Of a DNA stretch of 64,000 bases, positions 53,401 through 61,841 are shown one piece after another. Source of the DNA: Sphingomonas sp. PP-CE-3A-406. GTDB lineage: Bacteria; Pseudomonadota; Alphaproteobacteria; Sphingomonadales; Sphingomonadaceae. Numbering within the stretch: the first letter of the stretch is position 1; each line of letters begins with the position of its first letter. Made by a program: the position numbers and the translations under genes. The DNA is taken from assembly GCF_003688625.1 (NCBI RefSeq), contig NZ_RCWY01000001.1, positions 62,001 through 126,000 of the forward strand, in the 5' to 3' direction. The notes below the pieces were generated by a model. The model did not search any database. It saw nothing but the letters and a program-made list of their open reading frames with translations, and had not been told where the DNA came from.

Positions 53401-53530
53401 CCGGCGCCGTGAGTGTGCCGCGCAACGACGCCTGGCCGACCTGTGCCGACGCGGGCGCGGGCGCGAACAGCAGCCCGCTGGACAGCGCCGTCAGCGATAC
53501 CACCGCCGCACGCAACATCATCTTGTTCAT
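50465..53530 (-). CDS. TonB-dependent receptor with N-terminal carboxypeptidase-regulatory-like domain (Oar-like)
   Basis: A 1021-residue outer-membrane protein. Signal peptide ends ASAQVGQ; residues about 30-115 form a carboxypeptidase-regulatory-like beta-sandwich (ASLRGTLTAPADNPVIEV ... AYNFASLRAGTYRLEI); an Ala/Thr/Pro-rich linker follows, then the plug motif GEIIVTGNRIRSLSGGQVGSVIS and a barrel ending in PRTVKLSAGFSF. This Oar-type layout differs from the first TBDR. The ATG overlaps the lacI stop (ATGA). The likely cargo is a beta-glucoside or glucan fragment, judged only from the divergent GH3 gene. Confidence 0.9.
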   Translation of the reverse strand: MNKMMLRAAVVSLTALSSGLLFAPAPASAQVGQASLRGTLTAPADNPVIEVAAVEISTGIRRVVPADAAGAYNFASLRAGTYRLEIKQRNGTRNSDAFTLRVGQTAGLDLDLATAPTPAAPATEGTAPAATTPEAGTDAAAAGSGGEIIVTGNRIRSLSGGQVGSVISSRLIEQLPQNNRNFLAFADLAPGVRFIEDSSGSSRIQGGAQDSRTVNVFIDGVSQKDYVLKNGITGQDTSSGNPFPQLAIGEYQVLSSNYKAEFDQVSSVAITAGTKSGTNEFHGEAFFDFTNQDLRDRRPSEIFPTYIPKTDTSNKQFGAALGGPIIKDKMHFFGTYEGKRISSPYDVRPNNNFPISSVPEQYRDNFGTFAQQFKEDLYFGKIDIVPTDNDLIELSGKYRKESGLQNITGIDAASTATLNKVEDKRGLLRWQHTGDQWINDVRVSYENAIFSPTPSTDGITQFFQSTERFGTSVQRNDILRFGAGSNFQSKGQKGWTLQDDFTFTGFKGHTIKVGGKAKWVKLNSLEQNLTNPLYTYDVNAIPGVAFNDTLPYRLQFGATKDASGNATVSSKNFQLGFYAQDDWDVTSHLTLNLGLRWDYERTPAYLDYVTPAVNVAAVSPENYPNLDKADYNINDFITDGSKRKAFKGAWQPRLGFTYRFDEAGRFSMFGGYGRSYDRNQFDFLQQEVSQGRFQVRSFNFIGNDSVNPCTPSQTCIAWNPIYLTDAGRQQLLGAATGGGSEFRFMNNDLKVPYSDQFSLGVRGRFSPVELEVGVTHIESNDGFVFLLGNRRTDGSFFFNDPTSATDIPQSPTTFTPNGYGSIILGSNGLKTNSDAAYFKLTKVYSASSPWSIDATYTYTRADENRKFGETYSLDYAQISDYPTLRSSAVPRHRLVIAGSVDTPIGVTFSSKFQIESPAFVKGFIDNADPFGRILVGRQVDSLGDVWGRRQLDFAFTKYVPIGFVSDQARIRMRVDILNVMNDRNYVDFNSNASDPAFGQRSSYSIGGNPPRTVKLSAGFSF

Positions 53531-54570
53531 CGTAGTTCCCCTTTTCCCGATTGTTCGGGTGTCTTGTTGTGGACATTGAAAAGCATTGGACCGGTCGACT
53601 CGCGGACGACCACGACCGGGACGCGGTGCTCGATCAGGCCGTCGTCTTCGCCCGCGATCGCCTTCACCAGCCGCGCGACGGCACCCGCTCCGAAACTGGC
53701 GATGTCGATGCTGGCGCTGGTCAGCGACGGCGAGATGAGGCGGGTCAGCGGAACGTCGTCGAAGCCGCAGATCGCCACCTGGTCGGGGACCGCGACGCCG
53801 GCGCGCTTCAGCGCCATCATCGCGCCGATCGCCATCATGTCGTTGGCCGCGAAGATCGCGTCGAATTCGGTGCCGTCGTCGAGCAGCGTCGCCACCGCGC
53901 TAGCCCCGGCGGGTTCGCGGAAATCACCCGGGAGGACGTGCAGCGCGAGTCCGGCGCGGGCGCAGGCATCGCGCGCGCCGCGCAGCCGCTCCTCGGCGTC
54001 GATGTTGCCCTCAGGGCCGGCGATGTGGACCAGCCGCCGCCGGCCGCCCGCGATCAGATGCTCGACCAGCGTGGTCGCGCCCGCGACATTGTCGATGCGC
54101 AGCTCCGAACGCCCGACTTGGCCGGGCGCGCAATTGACCAGGATGGCCGGCATGCCCTGCGGCAGGTGCGCGAGCAACTCGCCGGCTGATACCTGCGGCG
54201 CCATGACCACCAGCCCGTCGACCCGGCCACGCATCGCGTGCAATGCCGCGACGCCGCGCTGCGCATCGCCGTGCATGACCATCATCATGAGGTAGAGGCC
54301 GAGCTCCGACGCCTCGCGGTCCATGCCGCGCAACAGTTCGGAGAAGAATTCGCCATGCAGGTCGGGGACCACGACGCCGATCATCCCCGACCGCGCCGAA
54401 CTCAGATGTCGGGCCGCGGCGTGAGGAACGTAGCCGAGTCGCGTGGCGACGCTTTCGATGTGCGCGCGGACTTCCGGACGGACGTTGCTGTGCCCGTTCA
54501 GCGCCCGCGACACGGTCGCCACCGACACCGCAGCTTCGCGGGCAATATCACGGACGGTGGCGTACGGCAT
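53527..54570 (-). CDS. LacI-family transcriptional repressor
   Basis: A 347-residue regulator: N-terminal helix-turn-helix VRDIAREAAVSVATVSRALNG with the hinge helix AARHLSSARS, then a periplasmic-binding-protein-like sugar domain (IGVVVPDLHGEFFSELLRGM ... AIFAANDMMAIGAMMALKRAGVAVPDQVAICGFDDVPLTRLISPSLTS). It is cotranscribed and translationally coupled with the TBDR gene and divergent from GH3. The perfect 16-base palindrome in the divergent promoter is its probable operator. The inducer is likely a disaccharide or glucose oligomer. Confidence 0.92.
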   Translation of the reverse strand: MPYATVRDIAREAAVSVATVSRALNGHSNVRPEVRAHIESVATRLGYVPHAAARHLSSARSGMIGVVVPDLHGEFFSELLRGMDREASELGLYLMMMVMHGDAQRGVAALHAMRGRVDGLVVMAPQVSAGELLAHLPQGMPAILVNCAPGQVGRSELRIDNVAGATTLVEHLIAGGRRRLVHIAGPEGNIDAEERLRGARDACARAGLALHVLPGDFREPAGASAVATLLDDGTEFDAIFAANDMMAIGAMMALKRAGVAVPDQVAICGFDDVPLTRLISPSLTSASIDIASFGAGAVARLVKAIAGEDDGLIEHRVPVVVVRESTGPMLFNVHNKTPEQSGKGELR

Positions 54571-54630
54571 GAAGCGTCAGGGTCCCCTCTGGCACCGGTC
54601 TTACGTGTTGCGACCGGCATCTTGTTCTTG

Positions 54631-54646
54631 ATGTAACCGGTTACAT
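54631..54646. promoter_or_regulatory. Perfect 16-base LacI-type operator between lacI and GH3
   Basis: ATGTAACCGGTTACAT is fully self-complementary with the central CG step typical of LacI-family operators. It lies 60 bases from the lacI start and 92 bases from the GH3 start, so one bound dimer could control both directions. Confidence 0.8.
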
Positions 54647-54737
54647 GATCCAGAAACATGGATCAAGAACCTTGCGACGATTGCCGTTCCGACACGCCGG
54701 GACGGGATTGCAGCAGGCATAGGCAAGGGATGAGCGA

Positions 54738-57032
54738 ATGACGGCAACAACGATTTCGCGACGTGCGATTCTGATGGGTGCAGGTGCGGTGGCAGCCTGG
54801 GCTGCGAGCCCAGCGCGCGCCCTGTTGCAGCAGACGAAGGCGGGTACGGCGGCGCTGCCCACCTCCGTCGAAGCGCTGATCGGGCGCATGACCGTGATGG
54901 AAAAGGCGGGGCAGTTGACGCTGATGGCCGCGGCTTGGGCGGGGGGCGCGGCGACGTCGCTCAATCCGGCCGGCGGCGCGGCGAGCTTCGACGGGCAATT
55001 GGCGGATGTCCGGGCCGGCAAGCTTGGGGGTGTGTTCAACGGCAATGGCGCGGTCATGGCCAAGCGGATGCAGACGGTCGCGATGCGCGAATCGCGGTTG
55101 AAGATCCCGCTGATCTTTGCCGCCGACGTGATCCACGGTCTGCGTACGGTGTTCCCGGTGCCGCTGGCCGAAGCGGCAAGCTTCGATCCCGAGCTGGCAC
55201 GGCGGACCGCGCGAGCGGCAGGTGCCGAAGCCGCGGCGGCGGGAATCGACTGGACGTTCGCACCGATGGTCGACATCGCCCGCGACGCACGCTGGGGGCG
55301 CGGTGTCGAGGGATCGGGTGAGGACGTGCTGCTTGGCCGGATGATGGCGGCCGCGCGCGTTCGTGGTTTCCAAGGCGAGCGTGGGTTGGCCGCGGCCGAT
55401 GCGGTCGCTGCCTGTGCCAAGCATTTCGCCGCCTATGGAGCGGCCGAAGCGGGGCTTGATTACAGCACGGTCGACATCTCCGAGCGGACGCTGCGCGAGA
55501 CCTATTTCCCGCCGTTCGAGTCCGCCTTCGGGGCCGGCGCACCGACCGTGATGGCATCGTTCAACGAGATCAACGGCATCCCGGCGACCGCGAACGACTG
55601 GTTGCTGACCGATGTGTTGCGCCGCGAATGGGGGTTCGGCGGGCTGGTCGTCTCCGACTATACCGGCGACGAGGAACTGATCGCGCATGGTTTCGCCGCC
55701 GATGCGCGCGAGGCGACCAAGCTTGCCTTCATGGCCGGCGTCGACATGAGCATGCAGAGCGGTTTCTATATCGAGCATCTGCCCGATCTGGTCGCTGCGG
55801 GCGAGGTGCCGATGGCGCGGCTCGACGAGGCGGTGCGCCGCGTGCTGGCGCTGAAGGTGCAGCTTGGTCTGTTCGACGATCCGTTCCGCCGTATCGACCC
55901 GCGTCGCGAGCGGACGCGTATCCGCACGCGCGAGACGCTGGCGCTGGCGCGGGAGGCGGGCGCCAAATCGATCGTGATGCTCAAGAACGACGGCGGCCTG
56001 CTGCCGTTGCCGCGACAGGGTAAGGGAATCGCGCTGATCGGTCCGTTCGCGGCGGGGCAGCACGACCTGATCGGGCCGTGGAACGTGTACGGCACCGACG
56101 CCGAGGCGGTCGACCTCGCGACCGGCGTTCGCGCCACGGTCGCCGATCCGTCGCGCGTCAGCGTCACGCTCGGATCGGGTGTCGATGCGCCGCTGGCCGG
56201 TGGGATCGCTGCGGCGGTTGCCGCGGCGCGCGCGGCCGATGTGGTGGTGCTGGCGATCGGTGAGAGCCAGCGGATGTCGGGCGAGGCGCAGTCGCGCGTC
56301 GACATCGTCATGCCGCCCGCGCAGATCGCGCTGGTCGAGGCGGTCGCGGCGACCGGCAAGCCGATCGTCGTGTTGCTCCGCACCGGCCGCGCCCTGGTGC
56401 TGAGCGGCGCGGTGCTGGCCGCGCCCGCGATCCTCGTGACCTGGTTTCTCGGGTCGCAGGACGGCCTGGCGATCGCGGACGTGCTGTTCGGCAAGACCGG
56501 GCCCTCGGCGCGTTTGCCCGTCTCGTTCCCGCACGCGACGGGGCAGGAGCCGTATCATTACGATCACAAGAGCACGGGGCGTCCGAACCCGCCCGGACCG
56601 CTGCTCGAATACAAGGCGCATTACCGCGAGTTCGCCAACGAAGCGCTGTTCCCGTTCGGTCACGGGCTGACATACGGCACGATAGAGTATGCCAGGCTCG
56701 ATCTCGGCACCGGACAGATCGCCGGGGACGGGGCACTGACGGTCCGCGCGACGATCGTTAATTCGGGCACGCGGGCCGCCGAGGAAACGGTGCAGCTCTA
56801 CATCCACGATCTCGCCGCGAGCATCACGCGGCCGGTCCGCGAATTGAAGGTGTTCCGGAAGATCATGCTGAAGCCCGGCGAGCGACAGATCGTCTCGTTC
56901 ACGCTGCGCAAGGCGGACCTTCTGTTTGTCGGGAGGGACCTGAAGCCGACGGTCGAGTCCGGCCGCTTCCGTATCTGGATCGCACCGTCCGCACAGGCCG
57001 AGGGGGTGTCGGGCGAGTTTATGCTCGCCTGA
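54738..57032 (+). CDS. GH3 beta-glucosidase (BglX type)
   Basis: A 764-residue exported enzyme with a twin-arginine-type signal (SRRAILMGAGAVAAWAASPARA). The GH3 barrel contains KHFAAYGAAEAGLDYSTVDIS and the nucleophile Asp307 in VVSDYTGDEEL; the second domain has LAIGESQRMSGEAQSR, a BglX-like segment, and a C-terminal fibronectin-III-like domain follows. Expected to release glucose from beta-glucosides and oligosaccharides in the periplasm; it could finish the glucan core left by the xyloglucan enzymes. Convergent with, and overlapping by 14 bases, the GPH transporter gene. Confidence 0.9.
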   Translation: MTATTISRRAILMGAGAVAAWAASPARALLQQTKAGTAALPTSVEALIGRMTVMEKAGQLTLMAAAWAGGAATSLNPAGGAASFDGQLADVRAGKLGGVFNGNGAVMAKRMQTVAMRESRLKIPLIFAADVIHGLRTVFPVPLAEAASFDPELARRTARAAGAEAAAAGIDWTFAPMVDIARDARWGRGVEGSGEDVLLGRMMAAARVRGFQGERGLAAADAVAACAKHFAAYGAAEAGLDYSTVDISERTLRETYFPPFESAFGAGAPTVMASFNEINGIPATANDWLLTDVLRREWGFGGLVVSDYTGDEELIAHGFAADAREATKLAFMAGVDMSMQSGFYIEHLPDLVAAGEVPMARLDEAVRRVLALKVQLGLFDDPFRRIDPRRERTRIRTRETLALAREAGAKSIVMLKNDGGLLPLPRQGKGIALIGPFAAGQHDLIGPWNVYGTDAEAVDLATGVRATVADPSRVSVTLGSGVDAPLAGGIAAAVAAARAADVVVLAIGESQRMSGEAQSRVDIVMPPAQIALVEAVAATGKPIVVLLRTGRALVLSGAVLAAPAILVTWFLGSQDGLAIADVLFGKTGPSARLPVSFPHATGQEPYHYDHKSTGRPNPPGPLLEYKAHYREFANEALFPFGHGLTYGTIEYARLDLGTGQIAGDGALTVRATIVNSGTRAAEETVQLYIHDLAASITRPVRELKVFRKIMLKPGERQIVSFTLRKADLLFVGRDLKPTVESGRFRIWIAPSAQAEGVSGEFMLA

Positions 57033-58347
57033 GGCTGGCCATCGTATCGCGGCGAAGCGGGATGGCGAGGACCGCCGCCAGCATTGCCGCGATCAGCAGC
57101 GCAGGGCCCGCCAGCATCAGCCAGCGGATCGCGTACAGGCTGGCCGAGCCCTGGACTGCACCGGCGACGAAGCCGTTCGCCTGATAGATCATGCCGATCG
57201 CGAAGCCCGTGCCCGCCAGCGCGATCTTCTGCATCAGAGCGTAGGTGCCGAACGCGAGCGCCTCGACCCGCTTGCCGCTCTGCGCTTCGCCCCAATCGAC
57301 GGTATCGGGCAGCAGCGTCCAGGCGGCGAGCGCGAAGCCGACGAACGCCGCCTGCATCGACAGCAGGAACGCCGCCGTCGCCGTGCTGCCGGGCGAACCG
57401 GTTAGCGCGAACACAGCGGGCACGATCAGCGCGAGCACCCCGGCGCCCAACCATGCGGTGCGTGCGCCGCGGGTACGCGCGAGCGCCGTCCAGAGCGGTA
57501 CCGCGACGAGGCTGCTGACCGCCATCGCCGCCAGAGCGCGGGGACCGCCCGGCGCGTCCTGCAGAACGTAGCGGAAGAAATAGAGCACCGACTGGCTGGT
57601 CAGCGCGGTCGCGGCCCCGCCGGCGGCCGACGCGACATTGAGCACGATGAAGGCCCGGTTGCGCGCCAGTACCGCCAGTCCGGACCAGATCGCGAGCCGC
57701 TCTGCCGGTGCGGCACTCGGTGTCGGCTCGGGCACGCGCCACGCCATGATCGCGAGCAGGGGCACCGCGACGACGGCGAGGATGGCGGAGGCCACGCCGT
57801 AGCTTCCGGTTCGCGCCACCAGCCAGGGCAGCAGCAGCGCGACGAGGGCTCCCGCTGCCGAGCCGAACCCCATGCGCAACCCGGCGACCAGCGAGCGATC
57901 CCGACTGGTCTGCGCCACGCGTGTCGTCCACGCCGCATAGGGGATGTTGGTGAATGCGTAGAGCGTGCGGAACATCATCTGCGTCGCCAGTGCGAAGGCG
58001 GCGGCGCCGGTCGGCACCGAGAACATCGCGACGAACGCCAGCCCGAGCGGCAGCGCACCCCATCCGACCAGCCGACGGTACGAAAGCCGCATCCGCTCCG
58101 CTGCCGCCCCGGCGAGGAAATCGGCGGCACCGTCCCAGATCGCGCCGATCATGAACACCAGCCCGGCGGTCGCGGGCGGCAACGCCAGCGCATCGATATA
58201 GTAGAATAACAGGTACAGGCTGATCGCCTGCCAATAGAGGTTGAACGCGAAATCGCCGGCGCTGAAGATCACCAGCGTGCCGTTCGCGCCTGCCCTATTG
58301 CCGCGCTCAGCGCGTATCGCAGATTTTCGCGTGGATATTCGGTTCAT
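57019..58347 (-). CDS. GPH-type sugar/cation symporter (MelB-like MFS)
   Basis: A 442-residue inner-membrane transporter of the glycoside-pentoside-hexuronide family. Typical segments: FSAGDFAFNLYWQAISLYLLFYYIDALALPP, GAIWDGAADFLAG (the conserved Asp region that binds the coupling cation), FTNIPYAAW and LLPDTVDWGEAQSGKRVEALAFGTYALMQK. It probably carries the sugars freed by GH3 into the cytoplasm. ATG 58347 is chosen; a GTG 11 codons earlier is possible and neither has a clear ribosome site. Confidence 0.85.
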   Translation of the reverse strand: MNRISTRKSAIRAERGNRAGANGTLVIFSAGDFAFNLYWQAISLYLLFYYIDALALPPATAGLVFMIGAIWDGAADFLAGAAAERMRLSYRRLVGWGALPLGLAFVAMFSVPTGAAAFALATQMMFRTLYAFTNIPYAAWTTRVAQTSRDRSLVAGLRMGFGSAAGALVALLLPWLVARTGSYGVASAILAVVAVPLLAIMAWRVPEPTPSAAPAERLAIWSGLAVLARNRAFIVLNVASAAGGAATALTSQSVLYFFRYVLQDAPGGPRALAAMAVSSLVAVPLWTALARTRGARTAWLGAGVLALIVPAVFALTGSPGSTATAAFLLSMQAAFVGFALAAWTLLPDTVDWGEAQSGKRVEALAFGTYALMQKIALAGTGFAIGMIYQANGFVAGAVQGSASLYAIRWLMLAGPALLIAAMLAAVLAIPLRRDTMASLRRA

Positions 58348-58358
58348 AGGCTGCGGAG

Positions 58359-58382
58359 TCGTGGTACTGGTTTTGACCACGA
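58359..58382. promoter_or_regulatory. Inverted repeat at the start of the GPH transporter gene
   Basis: TCGTGGT (58359-58365) and ACCACGA (58376-58382) are perfect 7-base arms around 10 bases, ending 12 bases before the ATG on the minus strand. It may be an operator or an mRNA hairpin that limits translation. If the upstream GTG is the true start it would lie inside the coding part. Confidence 0.35.
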
Positions 58383-58627
58383 GTTTCGTGGCGGAGCGTG
58401 ACTTGCTTGAGAACGTCGTAGACGCCCCGCAAGACGTCTACCAGCAGTTCGACCGCGCGGTGGCCAATCCTGCACTTGGGTTGGGCGATCGTTGTGAGCG
58501 GCGGCTTGAATGGCGCGCGGCCTCTTCGCCGCCGCGGAGGACTCTGGCGCTATATGTCTGGAGTAATCATATCCGACGTACTCATTTATGTTACAGACCA
58601 GCGGCATGGGACAGCGAACGCCGCCCG

Positions 58628-59056
58628 CTACGTGACAGGGCTGGGCCGAGTCCAGTCGGGGATGCCGGCACCGCAGCCCCAGAAGTGGGTGGGTACGGGT
58701 TTGCCTCGGTGCTGTGGCGGGAATGGCCAGTTTATGAGCGCTTGCGCTGCGACCGAGCATCGACGGCCTGGCATGCAGTTGATCTGGGTCCGGGCGATGA
58801 GACCGGCGTCACTTTCCCAGGAATACAGCGTCGCCTCGCCGCGAAGCTCAAATCCTTCGAAGTTCCAGTCCCCGCGGCATCGTTTGACGAAGCTCGCAAT
58901 CATGCGTTCGCGCCCGAGTTCCGGCCACGGCGTCGAGGCGGCCGCGCTCGCTAGCGAGGCGCTGGGTACGTAGCGAGGGGTTAGGTAGCCAATGATTATC
59001 AAAGGCGCGAGCAGCGGAAGGCCAAACATCCCGGCGAAGAAAGAGACCCTGCCCAT
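58628..59056 (-). CDS. Possible small exported or membrane-anchored protein, unknown
   Basis: A frame of about 142 residues with one N-terminal hydrophobic segment (VSFFAGMFGLPLLAPLIIIGYL) and four later cysteines (KRCRGDW, NCMPGRRC, WGCGAG). A GTG 3 codons before the ATG is also possible. No family recognised. It is the best candidate in the 1.3 kb gap between the GPH and GH42 genes; the left part of that gap (58383-58627) shows nothing. Confidence 0.4.
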   Translation of the reverse strand: MGRVSFFAGMFGLPLLAPLIIIGYLTPRYVPSASLASAAASTPWPELGRERMIASFVKRCRGDWNFEGFELRGEATLYSWESDAGLIARTQINCMPGRRCSVAAQALINWPFPPQHRGKPVPTHFWGCGAGIPDWTRPSPVT

Positions 59057-59163
59057 CCTTCGCACACTACGAGCAGGAGCTTGGCAATCGCTTAACGCGG
59101 AACGGATCGACTGCTAATATGCTTTTCTCCTTGTTGGCAGGAATGTCGGCCGACCTCTCCCTT

Positions 59164-59274
59164 CACGACATTCATGACGTACGAACAGGCGCCAAAAGCG
59201 GTCAGCGCGGCAATGAACGAGTGTTTGAAGTCGGGAAGCGGGGAAGGGGGCGCGAATGGCCGACTATGGATATC
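59164..59274. repeat. Dispersed intergenic repeat, copy A
   Basis: About 111 bases starting CACGACATTC, related to 35929-36042 over the full length, with the best conserved part around GGGAAGCGGGGAAGG and the CCGACTATGG end. Lies between genes. See the matching feature for the shared blocks. Confidence 0.5.
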
Positions 59275-59345
59275 TGGCGAAACGCGTCGTCGTCGATGCC
59301 ATCCCGCATTGACGGCATCCGGTTTCTAAGACCATCGCGTCGTCC

Positions 59346-59555
59346 ATGACCAAAAGCAAAGGACGCACCGGTGCACACGCGCGCGCCAATATCCAACCTG
59401 CTCCGACAGCCACCGAGCTCGATGCCGCCAAGCGAGAGGCTGCGCAGATCGAAGGGCGGCTTGCCGGCCTGGCTTCGGGGCACCCATCGGTTAAAATATG
59501 GAAGGCCCGTCTTCGTTCGGCCCAAGCGGTGATCGCTCGCGCGCCACGCGATTGA
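59346..59555 (+). CDS. Possible small cytoplasmic protein, unknown
   Basis: A 69-residue charged frame (MTKSKGRTGAHARANIQP...) with a helical middle (ELDAAKREAAQIEGRLAGL). No recognised family and no strong ribosome site. It could be a real small protein because its composition is protein-like, but expression is unproven. Confidence 0.35.
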   Translation: MTKSKGRTGAHARANIQPAPTATELDAAKREAAQIEGRLAGLASGHPSVKIWKARLRSAQAVIARAPRD

Positions 59556-59717
59556 AAGATGGGCGGCTCGGCCATCGCGATTGATCACCGGTGCATGGCG
59601 GTCACGGTGCCGCTCCCGTATCGACCGCTTGCGCTCGCCTGCCGAGCCGGCGAGGATCGCGCCGATAGCGTGGAAACGATACGGCTTGGGGAGGACTTGG
59701 CGATGGGAGGCAGGAAC

Positions 59718-61802
59718 ATGCAACGGTTCGTGAAAATACTCGCATTGGCCACGGTGGCGCTGCCGACGGTTACACAAGCGCAGGTGCCCGATACCATCCT
59801 TTACGGCGTCGCCTATTACGACGAGTACACCCCGGTCGACCGCGTCGACGAGGACGCGCGGATGATGAAGGCGGCGGGGATCAGTGTCGTCCGCATCGCG
59901 GAGTCGACTTGGGGCACGCTGGAACCGCATCCCGGGGTGTTCGATTTCAGCCATGTCGATCGCATGCTCGCCGCGATGCACAAGCAAGGCATCAAGGTGA
60001 TCGTCGGAACCCCGACCTATGCGATACCGACCTGGCTCGCGCGCCAGCATCCCAATGTCCTCGTCGTCGGTCGGGACGGCGTACGTGCGCAATACGGCAC
60101 CCGGCAGAACATGGACATCACCGATCCCGACTACCGGGCGGCGGCCGAGCGGGTGATCGTGGCGCTGGTGGACCATGTGAAGGATCATCCCGCGGTGATC
60201 GGCTATCAGCTCGACAACGAGACCAAGCCTTATGACACCAGCGGTCCTGCGGTGCAGGCGGGGTTTGTTCGGTCGTTGAGGACGAAATGGCCGAGCCTCG
60301 ATGCGCTGAACCAGGCGTGGGGTCTGAATTACTGGTCGAACCGCATCAACCGGTGGGAGGACTTCCCGTCGACCACCGGCTCGATCAACGCCAGCATGTC
60401 CAACGCCTTCGCCGCCTACCAGCGCAGCCTCGTCACCGATTTCCTCGCGTGGCAGGCCAAGCTTGTGCGCGCCCATGCCCGGCCGCGCCAGTTCATGACG
60501 CAGAACTTCGATCTGGGCTGGCGTGATGGCTCCTACGGCATCCAGCCGGAAGTCGACCATTGGAAGGCGGCAAGGTCGCTCGATATCGCCGGCATCGACA
60601 TCTATCATCCAACGCAGGACAAACTGACCGGCGCGGAGATCGCCTTTGGTGGCGACGAAGCCCGCTCGATCCGCAACGGACAGAATTATCTGGTGCTGGA
60701 AACCGAGGCGCAGGGCTTCCCGCAATGGACGCCCTATCCGGGCCAGCTTCGCCTGCAGGCGTTCAGCCATCTCGCCTCGGGCGCGCAGATGGTCGAATAT
60801 TGGCACTGGGCGACCACCGCCAACGCGGTCGAGACCTATTGGCGCGGGCTGCTGTCGCAGGACTACAAGCCCAATGCGGAGTATGCGGCGGCAAAGGTGA
60901 TCGGTGCCGAGATCGCGCGGCTCGGTCCGAAGCTGGCAGGCATGACGAAGCACAATCAGGTCGCCGTCTATGTCAGCAACGCCGCCCAGACCGCGTTCAA
61001 TTCGTTCAAGCCGACGGGCATCGAGTATAACCAGGTGATGCGGCCCTTCTACGATGCGCTCTACCGGATGAACGTCGAGGCCGACATCGTGTCGCCCGAC
61101 AGCACGCGGAAGCTCGATGATTACAAGCTCATCGTCGTGCCGGCGCTTTACGCGGCGAGTGACGCCGAGATCGCGCGGCTGAACGACTATGCCAAGCGCG
61201 GTGGACATCTGCTCTACACGTTCAAGAGCGGGTTTTCGGACGAGAACACGAAGGTCCGCTATGCGTCACAGCCGGGTGCGATCGCCGAAGCGGCTGGCGT
61301 CACCTACCAGGAGTTCACTATCCCCGAGGGGGTCACGCTGGCGGGCAATCCGTTCGGGGTTTCCGATGCCGACAACGCGCCGCGCTGGTGGATGGAGATG
61401 TTGAAGCCCACCACCGCCAAGGTCGTGGCACGCTATCAGCATCCGTCATGGCCGGCCGCCGCCGCGATGACCCGCAACCGCTGGGGCAAGGGCGAGGTCA
61501 GCTATGTCGGCTTCATGCCGAGCGACGGGCTGGTCGAGAAGATCGTCGCCGCCGAGGTTGCGCGTGCAGGCGTCGTGCCATCGGTCGCGGGCGTGCGTTT
61601 CCCGCTGATCGTGCGCGGCGGCATTTTGAAGAACGGCCATACCGTTCGTTACGTGCTCAACTATTCGGCGGTGCCACAGCACATGGCGGCCCCGGCTGCG
61701 GGCATCGAACTGTTGCAGGGGCGCAAGGTGAAGCGTGGCGGACCGATCGAGCTTGCCGCGTGGGACGTGGCCATCATCGAGGAAGATGGACGATCCGAAT
61801 GA
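59718..61802 (+). CDS. GH42 beta-galactosidase
   Basis: A 694-residue exported GH42 enzyme (signal peptide MQRFVKILALATVALPTVTQAQ). The barrel shows GVAYYDEYTPVDRVDEDARMMKAAGISVVRIAESTW, the acid/base Glu168 in GYQLDNETKPYD and the probable nucleophile Glu328 in LVLETEAQGFPQWTPYPGQ; a glutamine-amidotransferase-like trimerisation domain follows. ATG 59718 with GGGAGG 7 bases upstream precedes the signal peptide and is preferred over longer forms. Exported GH42 proteins are less usual than cytoplasmic ones. GH31 follows after 39 bases. Confidence 0.88.
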   Translation: MQRFVKILALATVALPTVTQAQVPDTILYGVAYYDEYTPVDRVDEDARMMKAAGISVVRIAESTWGTLEPHPGVFDFSHVDRMLAAMHKQGIKVIVGTPTYAIPTWLARQHPNVLVVGRDGVRAQYGTRQNMDITDPDYRAAAERVIVALVDHVKDHPAVIGYQLDNETKPYDTSGPAVQAGFVRSLRTKWPSLDALNQAWGLNYWSNRINRWEDFPSTTGSINASMSNAFAAYQRSLVTDFLAWQAKLVRAHARPRQFMTQNFDLGWRDGSYGIQPEVDHWKAARSLDIAGIDIYHPTQDKLTGAEIAFGGDEARSIRNGQNYLVLETEAQGFPQWTPYPGQLRLQAFSHLASGAQMVEYWHWATTANAVETYWRGLLSQDYKPNAEYAAAKVIGAEIARLGPKLAGMTKHNQVAVYVSNAAQTAFNSFKPTGIEYNQVMRPFYDALYRMNVEADIVSPDSTRKLDDYKLIVVPALYAASDAEIARLNDYAKRGGHLLYTFKSGFSDENTKVRYASQPGAIAEAAGVTYQEFTIPEGVTLAGNPFGVSDADNAPRWWMEMLKPTTAKVVARYQHPSWPAAAAMTRNRWGKGEVSYVGFMPSDGLVEKIVAAEVARAGVVPSVAGVRFPLIVRGGILKNGHTVRYVLNYSAVPQHMAAPAAGIELLQGRKVKRGGPIELAAWDVAIIEEDGRSE

Positions 61803-61841
61803 CGGCCGCGTCATGCGGAAACAAAGCAGGGGGGAGGTTGC

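Noticed and set aside
58241..58954. A 237-codon plus-strand frame in the gap after the GPH transporter
   Set aside because: Starts inside the opposite gene, shows no domain and changes composition along its length; looks like chance.
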